Source: an uncultured Lachnospiraceae bacterium (lineage in GTDB: Bacteria; Bacillota; Clostridia; Lachnospirales; Lachnospiraceae). Taken from it: DNA of 21,127 bases. The notes under the pieces were generated by a model, which did no database searches, was not told where the DNA came from, and saw only the letters and a program-made list of their open reading frames with translations. The stretch covers positions 1-21,127 of the forward strand of contig CAMNQN010000028.1 of the NCBI GenBank assembly GCA_946549155.1. Direction: 5' to 3'. Position numbers and translations under genes: made by a program. Shown here one piece after another: positions 1 through 5,305 of this stretch. Within the stretch, counting starts at the first letter, position 1. Every line of letters begins with the position of its first letter.

Positions 1-259
1 TATGCCACATTTAACGTGCTTCTGTAAATTCAGCCAGAAAACAGCAGGAAGAGGCAGGTGCTTGTGGCCCTGTGCGCCTGCCTCTTCCTGCGTCCTGCTA
101 ATTAACCAAATAACACTTTTTGTGAGCCTCTCCGTAAATAATAATATATATAAATAGTAACCTCTTTTTAAAACAATAAGATATATTATCTGTTTTAAGG
201 GTTCATTTTATAGAATCTTTTGTTTAAAAAATTCAGGAAAATCAGCTTTAAGAATAAAA
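1..259. other. Intergenic region with no recognised gene
   Basis: No credible coding sequence is visible. In frame 1 the first eight codons run to a TAA at 25-27, so the tail of a rightward gene entering from the left is possible but cannot be judged. The only clear structure is the long hairpin at 44-91. From about 100 to 259 the sequence is very AT-rich, with runs such as the TA-rich stretch near 140-160. No promoter on either strand is good enough to call. Confidence 0.5.
44..91 (-). terminator. Long GC-rich hairpin, possible terminator
   Basis: Bases 44-61 pair with 74-91 in an 18-bp stem (one T·G wobble) around a 12-base loop. Read leftward, the stem is followed by TGTTTTC, a weak U-tract; read rightward no T-run follows. 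It could end a leftward transcript, act as a weak terminator for a rightward gene ending near base 27, or be a dispersed palindrome. The transcript it would stop is not identifiable here, because the DUF4446 gene has its own terminator at 260-303. Confidence 0.45.
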
Positions 260-303
260 ACTCCCGGCGGTATTTGTTTTTTTAAACAGATACCGTCGGG
301 AGT
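260..303 (-). terminator. Rho-independent terminator of the par locus
   Basis: Bases 260-279 pair with 284-303 in a 20-bp stem containing two wobble pairs and a four-base loop. Read leftward the stem is followed directly by TTTTATTCTT. It starts about 20 bases beyond the stop codon of the DUF4446 gene, so it is placed to end the leftward parA-parB-DUF4446 transcript. Confidence 0.88.
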
Positions 304-324
304 CGATTTACACAAACAGGGAGT

Positions 325-837
325 TCACATATCTCCAAGATAATTCACTGCCTGACGGAGTGCATCCTTCTCCTCCTGCCCCAACACAATATAGGATTCT
401 CCCTTTACAATCTCCTTTATATAAGTATAACATCCTTCCCGACTGTGTATCGCATTCAAAACGAAGCCTGTATTGCTCTCATCCAACATTGCCAGTGCGA
501 AGCTTAATTTTCCTCCCACATCCGGAAAAGCATCATATTTTACGATTCCGATTTTATTTGTCGTTCTGGACAGGATATCCTTGATTCTGTTGATTTCATT
601 TGCCTGTATTTTATTGATTTCCATAAGCCGGTCTACTTCCAGAAATTTCTGGGAAAATGCTTTTTCCAGAGATACGGCATCTTTTCCTCTCATAAATATC
701 CGGTACCGTTTTAAAAACCTGGTAAGCTTCATAGAAAGCCTTACCATATAAATCAACACAAATACCATCACTGCCATCATGACAATTAATATAATTCCAG
801 GATCGAATCCCAGAGAATCCAAAATTCTGCTTTGCAT
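325..837 (-). CDS. DUF4446 family membrane-anchored protein
   Basis: This 170-residue protein matches my recollection of the DUF4446 family, which often sits just behind parB near clostridial origins; its function is unknown. Residues about 14-36 form one hydrophobic membrane segment (IILIVMMAVMVFVLIYMV), followed by a basic stretch and a short coiled-coil-like region (about 55-90). The conserved C-terminal domain (about 96-165) begins with GIVKYDAFPDVGGKLSFALA and continues through a serine/glycine-rich segment. The topology suggests a membrane anchor with a cytoplasmic domain. The ATG is preceded by a GGGGAGGA ribosome-binding site about 7 bases away. It is the last gene of the leftward par locus, 45 bases after parB and just before a strong terminator. 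A role in chromosome segregation is suggested only by linkage. Confidence 0.82.
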   Translation of the reverse strand: MQSRILDSLGFDPGIILIVMMAVMVFVLIYMVRLSMKLTRFLKRYRIFMRGKDAVSLEKAFSQKFLEVDRLMEINKIQANEINRIKDILSRTTNKIGIVKYDAFPDVGGKLSFALAMLDESNTGFVLNAIHSREGCYTYIKEIVKGESYIVLGQEEKDALRQAVNYLGDM

Positions 838-882
838 CCTTTCTTTCCTCCCCTTTTTAATTGAAAAAATGTCACGTTTTTC

Positions 883-1785
883 TCAATGAATTGTGCGAAG
901 CATATCGTAAATCCGCTCCAATTCCTCATTGGAGTAATATTCAATTTCTATTTTCCCCTTATTATCCGCCTTGTGATTTACCACTACTTTTGTTCCCAGA
1001 ATCGCTTTCATCTTTTCTTCCATATCTCTATAAACCAGATCATAAGCGGTATCCTGTTTTTTCACCGGCTCCTTCTTTTCCTTCTGAAGCTCCTTCATCA
1101 ATTTTTCTACGTCACGAACACTGAGCTTCTCATCAAAAATTTTAACAGCCAACTTCCATTGAAGCTCCCCATCCTCAATAGAAAGCAGTGCCCTGGCATG
1201 TCCTGTGGTAATCATATCATCAATCAGCATTTGCTGTACCCGTTCATCCAGTTTCAGCAGACGCATGGAGTTTGTCACTGTAGTTCTGCTCTTAGATACC
1301 CGTTCTGCCACTTCATCCTGCTTCAAATTAAATTCTGTCAGTAAACGCTTATAGGCCATGGCCTCCTCAATAGGATTCAGGTCCTCTCTCTGAATATTTT
1401 CTATCAGGGAGATTTCCACAATCTGCTGATTCGTAAAATCCTTAATAATAACCGGGATCTCCTTTAGACCAGCCATTTTCGCGGCTCTCCATCTTCTTTC
1501 CCCGGCAATAATTTCATAATAATCCTTGCGTTTTTGAACCAACAGCGGCTGAAGTATTCCAAACTGCTTAATGGATTCTGATAATTCCAGCAGTGAATCT
1601 TCGTCAAAATTTTTTCTTGGCTGCTCCCTGTTTGGCTCCACTTCAATAATCTTTACCATTGTTTCCTGTTTCTTTTCCTGTTCCGATTTTTCCGGCACAG
1701 TCTCCTTTCCCATTTTCCCCTTAGAGGGATAAACCGGAATCATGGTATCCAAACCCTTCCCCAATCCTGATTTTTTTACTGCCAT
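883..1785 (-). CDS. parB: Chromosome partitioning protein ParB (Spo0J)
   Basis: ParB is the CTP-dependent DNA clamp that loads at parS, spreads over the origin region and recruits SMC. The 300-residue protein has the full family layout. An N-terminal LGKGLDTMIP motif (residues 8-17) is the expected contact for ParA ATPase stimulation. The N-domain holds the CTP-binding motifs GERRWRAA (95-102) and ENIQREDLNPIEEA (119-132). A helix-turn-helix region around 150-200 includes SKSRTTVTNSMRLL and TGHARALL (194-201) and reads parS. A lysine/glutamate-rich linker leads to the C-terminal dimerisation domain (about 260-300). Its ATG overlaps the end of parA by 10 bases, implying translational coupling. 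Two perfect target sites lie at 2696-2711 and 2922-2937. It could be a Noc paralogue, but the adjacent parA and perfect parS sites favour Spo0J. Confidence 0.97.
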   Translation of the reverse strand: MAVKKSGLGKGLDTMIPVYPSKGKMGKETVPEKSEQEKKQETMVKIIEVEPNREQPRKNFDEDSLLELSESIKQFGILQPLLVQKRKDYYEIIAGERRWRAAKMAGLKEIPVIIKDFTNQQIVEISLIENIQREDLNPIEEAMAYKRLLTEFNLKQDEVAERVSKSRTTVTNSMRLLKLDERVQQMLIDDMITTGHARALLSIEDGELQWKLAVKIFDEKLSVRDVEKLMKELQKEKKEPVKKQDTAYDLVYRDMEEKMKAILGTKVVVNHKADNKGKIEIEYYSNEELERIYDMLRTIH

Positions 1786-2552
1786 TCCTCTTCTCCTCTA
1801 TGTATTACTTCTTCAGCCAACAGCAAATAGCTTTCCGCTCCCGTAGATTTCGCATCGTACTCTGTAATCGGCATTCCGTAGCTGGGTGCCTCCGCCAAAC
1901 GTACATTTCTGGGAATGATACTTTTATATATATTTTGCTGGAGATTTTCCTTTACATTTTCCACTACCTGCAAGGAAAGATTCGTTCTGGCATCATACAT
2001 GGTAAACACCACACCCTCAATCTCCAAATCCGGATTCAGCCGGTCCGTCACAAGTTGAATCGTATGCAAAAGCTGCGTCAATCCCTCCAGAGCATAATAT
2101 TCACACTGTATCGGCACTAATACCGTATCACCGGCGCACATAGAATTAATAGTCAGCAGATTCAAAGAGGGTGGACAGTCTATCAGCACAAAATCATATT
2201 GATCTTTCACCTGATCCAACGCTTTTTTCAGAATAAATTCCTTTTCTTCCACTCCGATCAATTCGATTTCTGCCGCAGTCAGATTAATGTTAGAAGGAAT
2301 AACAGATAGGTTTTCATATACATCCTTAATAATAGAATCTTCTATTTTACATTCCCCTAAAAGTAAATCATAGATACTATTTTCTACATTATCCTTATCA
2401 ACGCCTAATCCGCTGGTGGTATTGCCCTGCGGGTCCATATCAATAACCAGAACCTTTTTTTTCAATTTTGCCAGTGAAGCGGACAAATTTATTGATGTGG
2501 TTGTCTTTCCCACGCCGCCCTTTTGATTGGCAATTACAATTATACGCCCCAT
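1776..2552 (-). CDS. parA: Chromosome partitioning ATPase ParA (Soj)
   Basis: ParA/Soj is a deviant Walker ATPase that binds DNA non-specifically as an ATP dimer, works with ParB in origin segregation, and in Bacillus also regulates DnaA. The 258-residue protein starts almost directly with the P-loop: QKGGVGKTTTSINL (10-23) has both the signature Lys11 and Lys16. The Walker A' segment VLVIDMDPQGN (34-44) and the Walker B-like FVLIDCPPSLNLLT follow. There is no N-terminal helix-turn-helix, so it is of the chromosomal Soj type rather than a plasmid type Ia ParA. The start has a good ribosome-binding site (AAAGGAG, 7 bases before ATG). It overlaps parB by 10 bases, and the 385-base upstream gap holds two parS sites. 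Confidence 0.97.
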   Translation of the reverse strand: MGRIIVIANQKGGVGKTTTSINLSASLAKLKKKVLVIDMDPQGNTTSGLGVDKDNVENSIYDLLLGECKIEDSIIKDVYENLSVIPSNINLTAAEIELIGVEEKEFILKKALDQVKDQYDFVLIDCPPSLNLLTINSMCAGDTVLVPIQCEYYALEGLTQLLHTIQLVTDRLNPDLEIEGVVFTMYDARTNLSLQVVENVKENLQQNIYKSIIPRNVRLAEAPSYGMPITEYDAKSTGAESYLLLAEEVIHRGEEEWQ

Positions 2553-2623
2553 TATAAACTCCTTTATACTCCAAATATGTTTTAGAAGGTGTCTCCCAAT
2601 TATTGCTTTTTCAGTTTTATTCT

Positions 2624-2654
2624 ATCATAATTATTTTATGAATTCTACTTGCAA
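2624..2654 (-). promoter_or_regulatory. Candidate promoter of parA
   Basis: Read leftward, TTGCAA (2649-2654) and TATGAT (2624-2629) are separated by 19 bases, about 70 bases before the parA start. The spacing is longer than ideal and the region is generally AT-rich, so this is only the best available candidate. The nearest parS site lies about 40 bases upstream of it, so bound ParB could influence transcription. Confidence 0.35.
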
Positions 2655-2695
2655 ACTAATGAAAATAATATGAAATCTCATGTTTTTTTGTATAA

Positions 2696-2711
2696 TGTTT
2701 CACGTGAAACA
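2696..2711. promoter_or_regulatory. parS: parS site 1 (ParB-binding palindrome)
   Basis: TGTTTCACGTGAAACA is a perfect match to the Spo0J/ParB parS consensus of Bacillota. Flanking A and T extend it to an 18-bp perfect palindrome (2695-2712). It lies upstream of parA, about 9.7 kb from dnaA. Its ParB is encoded next to it. Confidence 0.96.
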
Positions 2712-2921
2712 TTTAGAAAAACGCTGATTAGAGTGTTTTCCGTGCCCGATTTTCGCTGCAAAGTAATAATTTTCTTGAAATTTCTGCACATTCACCGGAG
2801 ATTCTAAGAAAACACTGAATTGATCAACATTTTTCCAGACCTCCAATATAATAATGGAATCAATTACGCAGAATGTTTTTTCAAGTATGCAGGATAGAAA
2901 ATACAGGCAAATTATTAATAA

Positions 2922-2937
2922 TGTTTCACGTGAAACA
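2922..2937. promoter_or_regulatory. parS: parS site 2 (ParB-binding palindrome)
   Basis: A second perfect TGTTTCACGTGAAACA, centred 226 bp from site 1 and again extended to 18 bp (2921-2938). Its last extended base is the first base of the stop codon of the neighbouring leftward gene, so the site abuts coding DNA. Confidence 0.96.
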
Positions 2938-3444
2938 TTATTTTTCAGACAGCAGTGCCTTTAAATAATATTTCAAATTTGTCAGCTCCGTTTTGCATCT
3001 GGCCGTGTCGGTATCTAACAATGTTATACTGCGTTCCACCCTGGACAGGATTTTTTTAAACTCTTCCTTTTCCTCAAGCATAGGCGGTTCTTTTTTTAGC
3101 TGCTTTATCTGATACTTTTCACTGTCGCGCTTTTTTATTTCTGACAGCATACCTTCATACTTTTTTACCTCTGCCTTTTGGTGATTTATTTCATCTGAAA
3201 CCTTTACCTTTTGCAGCTGCAGCTCCTCAATCTGCTTTCTGACATCCGCCACCTTTTGTTTCATGGTATCTGCAGAATTTCTTGGAGAAAAAAACTCTCG
3301 CCCCACGTCCACTTCTTCCGTCAATTTTTCAATCATATGACAGCAGCTTTCTTCTTCTCTCAAAAGCTTCTTTTGTTTTTCTTCCAGTTCCATTAACTGC
3401 CGATCGCTCTCCTTCAGGCAGTTCATAATATATTGATCCAGCAT
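2938..3444 (-). CDS. Coiled-coil protein resembling a DegS sensor domain
   Basis: This 168-residue protein is almost entirely charged, heptad-rich helix. Segments about 8-50, 60-115 and 125-168 are predicted coiled coil, broken near 47-58 (VGREFFSPRNS) and at the proline pair in KKEPPMLEEKEE. There is no signal peptide, membrane segment or enzymatic motif. From memory the layout resembles the N-terminal sensor domain of the DegS histidine kinase: a long helix, a break with a REFF/RNFH-like motif, then a second long helix. There is no histidine-kinase or ATPase domain, so it cannot signal like DegS. The ATG has GGAG six bases upstream. It is the first gene of the leftward par locus, and its stop codon touches parS site 2. 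A partitioning or SMC-related role is conceivable but unsupported beyond position. Confidence 0.7.
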   Translation of the reverse strand: MLDQYIMNCLKESDRQLMELEEKQKKLLREEESCCHMIEKLTEEVDVGREFFSPRNSADTMKQKVADVRKQIEELQLQKVKVSDEINHQKAEVKKYEGMLSEIKKRDSEKYQIKQLKKEPPMLEEKEEFKKILSRVERSITLLDTDTARCKTELTNLKYYLKALLSEK

Positions 3445-3475
3445 ATGTTACTCCAATTATTTGCAGAAAATTAAT

Positions 3476-3504
3476 TTGTAAGTTCAACATTTTTAGTTTA
3501 TACT
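3476..3504 (+). promoter_or_regulatory. Sigma-A promoter of the hydrolase-fold gene
   Basis: TTGTAA (3476-3481) and TATACT (3499-3504) are separated by exactly 17 bases, about 60 bases before the chosen ATG at 3568. The region is shared with the divergent coiled-coil gene, so the two promoters may overlap; no equally good leftward promoter was found. Confidence 0.65.
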
Positions 3505-3567
3505 ATATACATAGGAAAGTAAAGAAAGAAAAATTGTTCTCAGATGATTATAGAGGAGGAAATAAAA

Positions 3568-4509
3568 ATGTCAAAATTAAAAAGCAAATTAAAAACGATC
3601 CTTTTCATCGATACACTGGCCCTCGGTACTATGTACGCTATAAATAACGCCATATCTTCTTCCGCCCTTTTAAAGAATATTCTGAAGCCCAAATCCGGAA
3701 AATACTATAACTGGAAAATGGGAAAAGTTTTTTATAAAACCATCGGCTCCGGTTCTCCTCTGCTCTTAATTCATGATCTGGACACCTTTTCTTCAGGATA
3801 TGAATGGAATCTTACAGTGGAAAGTCTGAAAAGGGATCATACCCTGTATATTATTGATCTTTTAGGATGCGGAAGGTCAGAAAAACCGGGAATCACCTAT
3901 ACTAATTATCTGTATGTACAGCTTCTCACTGATTTTATTAACGATGTGGTCGGTACGAAGACAGATATTGCGGTAACGGGATTATCTTCCTCCTTTGTGG
4001 CCATGGCTGCTTTTTGCAATCCCGGACTGATCGGGAAAATTACCATGATCAATCCTCCCAGCTTAACCCGGCTGGATCAGATTCCTGACGATAAATCAAA
4101 GATTATTCGGACGATCATGAATATTCCCATTATCGGCACCACAATTTATCATATAAAAGCGAGCCGCCAGAATATCGAATACGTAATGACAGAAAAATAT
4201 ATTTACAATCCCTTCCATACTCAACAAAAGCATGTTGATGCTTACTATGAGGCGGCTCACTACGGACACGGCGGAGGAAAATATCTGATGGCCAGCCTGG
4301 ACGGCTTCTATCTGAATATTAATATCCGCAGAGCCCTATCAAAACTGGAGAATGAAATTACAATTGTCTATGGAGAAAAACTGGACAATGAAAAAGAAAT
4401 TGCCCACAGTTACCGGAAAATAAATGAAAGGATATCCACAGTCGGTATTGTGGGAACGAAGATGCTGCCTCAGTTAGAGAAAGCAGAGGAAGTAGCTGGA
4501 ATACTATAA
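3568..4509 (+). CDS. Alpha/beta-hydrolase-fold protein, probably catalytically degenerate
   Basis: The chosen start gives 313 residues and has AGAGGAGGA seven bases upstream. An earlier in-frame ATG at 3544 has no ribosome-binding site. Residues about 10-30 are hydrophobic after a lysine-rich start, so the protein may be membrane-anchored. The core reads as an alpha/beta hydrolase: PLLLIH (64-69), IIDLLGCGRSEKP (95-107), nucleophile-elbow-like VTGLSSSF (136-143) and a C-terminal GTKMLPQLEKAEEV (296-309). Key positions are altered. The oxyanion HG is HD (69-70), the elbow GxSxG is GLSSS (Ser140 is the expected nucleophile), and the catalytic His expected in a GHxPxxE context is Lys298. It is the only rightward gene between the par locus and rsmG. 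Substrate is unknown. It could be a pseudoenzyme, a scaffold, or a divergent enzyme using another histidine such as those at 231-234. Confidence 0.88.
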   Translation: MSKLKSKLKTILFIDTLALGTMYAINNAISSSALLKNILKPKSGKYYNWKMGKVFYKTIGSGSPLLLIHDLDTFSSGYEWNLTVESLKRDHTLYIIDLLGCGRSEKPGITYTNYLYVQLLTDFINDVVGTKTDIAVTGLSSSFVAMAAFCNPGLIGKITMINPPSLTRLDQIPDDKSKIIRTIMNIPIIGTTIYHIKASRQNIEYVMTEKYIYNPFHTQQKHVDAYYEAAHYGHGGGKYLMASLDGFYLNINIRRALSKLENEITIVYGEKLDNEKEIAHSYRKINERISTVGIVGTKMLPQLEKAEEVAGIL

Positions 4510-4521
4510 TATCATAAAACA

Positions 4522-4557
4522 AGGCTGCCGCAAAAGCATAGGATTTTGCGACAGCCT
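4522..4557 (-). terminator. Terminator after rsmG
   Basis: Bases 4522-4535 pair with 4544-4557 in a 14-position stem with one mismatch and an 8-base loop. Read leftward, it lies 6 bases after the rsmG stop codon and is followed by TGTTTTATGAT. Read rightward it follows the hydrolase stop but lacks a T-run, so it may serve that gene weakly. Its arm GGCTGTCGCAAAAT is identical over 14 bases to an arm of the 8642-8738 palindrome. Confidence 0.8.
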
Positions 4558-4563
4558 CTAACG

Positions 4564-5286
4564 CTATAATGGTTCTTTTCCCGGCAGACCTGCCTTTCGT
4601 GGATACTTTCCCGGTGTACCTTTTTCTTTGTGGATAACGATAAAGGAACGGTCTATTTCACTTCCGGGAAGCTGGAAACGAATTACCTCCTGACGCTTCC
4701 CTCCCAAAATTTTTATTGCCCGTTCTGACTCTGCTAATTCCATATCGATATTTCCCGATTTATATGAGATAAACTTTCCGCCAACCTTTACATAAGGAAG
4801 GCAGTATTCTGAAAGGGAGGACAGATTCGCCACAGCGCGGGAAACGCACAGGTCAAAGCTTTCCCGGTATTCCTTCTGTCTGGCATAATCCTCCGCTCTT
4901 CCATGAATCGCTGTTATTTCTTTAAATTGACATTTTTCGATTAATTCCTGCAGAAATTTGATTCTCTTGTTCAGGGAATCCAGCAGTACCATTTTTATAT
5001 GCGGAAAGGCTATCTTCAGCGGAACCCCCGGAAATCCTGCTCCGGTACCCAAATCCAGCAGTGTGGAGACCTGATCAAGCTTCACCGCCTTTACCAGTGC
5101 CAGGCTGTCTACAAAATGCTTCACCATCACCTGATCAAATTCTGTAATTCCGGTCAGGTTCATCACTTTGTTTTTTTCAATCAGATATTCGTAATAGATC
5201 ATAAACTGATCAATCTGCGCACCCGACAGAGTAATTCCCAGATTTTCACATCCGTCCTCCAGTATTTTTGTATCGTATTTACTCAC
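4564..5286 (-). CDS. rsmG: 16S rRNA (guanine-N7) methyltransferase RsmG
   Basis: RsmG (GidB) methylates the 530-loop guanine of 16S rRNA using S-adenosylmethionine. With the GTG start at 5286 the protein is 240 residues, essentially the length of the Bacillus enzyme. That GTG has AAAAGGAG five bases upstream, whereas the longer reading frame starting at 5373 would overlap mnmG and adds an unconserved leader. The SAM-binding signature LDLGTGAGFPGVPL is at 77-90, preceded by NLTGI and KHFVDSL. VSRAVANL (138-145) and VGGKFISYKSG follow, as in the family. The gene sits 19 bases after mnmG and is the last of the leftward series, followed by a terminator. Loss of RsmG is a known route to low-level streptomycin resistance; this copy looks intact. 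Confidence 0.96.
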   Translation of the reverse strand: MSKYDTKILEDGCENLGITLSGAQIDQFMIYYEYLIEKNKVMNLTGITEFDQVMVKHFVDSLALVKAVKLDQVSTLLDLGTGAGFPGVPLKIAFPHIKMVLLDSLNKRIKFLQELIEKCQFKEITAIHGRAEDYARQKEYRESFDLCVSRAVANLSSLSEYCLPYVKVGGKFISYKSGNIDMELAESERAIKILGGKRQEVIRFQLPGSEIDRSFIVIHKEKGTPGKYPRKAGLPGKEPL

Positions 5287-5305
5287 TTCTTCTCCTTTTT
5301 TCAGA

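Larger units (their letters stand above)
2553..2937. other. Intergenic region upstream of parA carrying two parS sites
   Basis: This 385-base AT-rich gap separates the coiled-coil gene from parA. It holds the parA ribosome-binding site, a weak promoter candidate, and one parS at each end of its upstream part. Between the parS sites (2713-2920) there is no substantial ORF. The only coding hint is an 8-codon leftward reading frame (2804-2830) with a good Shine-Dalgarno sequence. A 9-bp inverted repeat (2732-2740 with 2808-2816) is probably chance. Confidence 0.7.

Noticed and set aside
2691..2696. TATAAT on the plus strand beside parS site 1
   Set aside because: No -35 element lies at suitable spacing and no rightward gene follows.
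2732..2816. 9-bp inverted repeat AGTGTTTTC/GAAAACACT
   Set aside because: The arms are short and 67 bases apart in AT-rich DNA, with no T-run or flanking extension; chance is the simpler explanation.
4510..4563. A noc gene near rsmG as in Bacillus
   Set aside because: There is no room for noc between rsmG and its neighbours, and only one ParB-family gene is present. Absence of noc is expected in clostridial genomes, so it is not reported as unusual.
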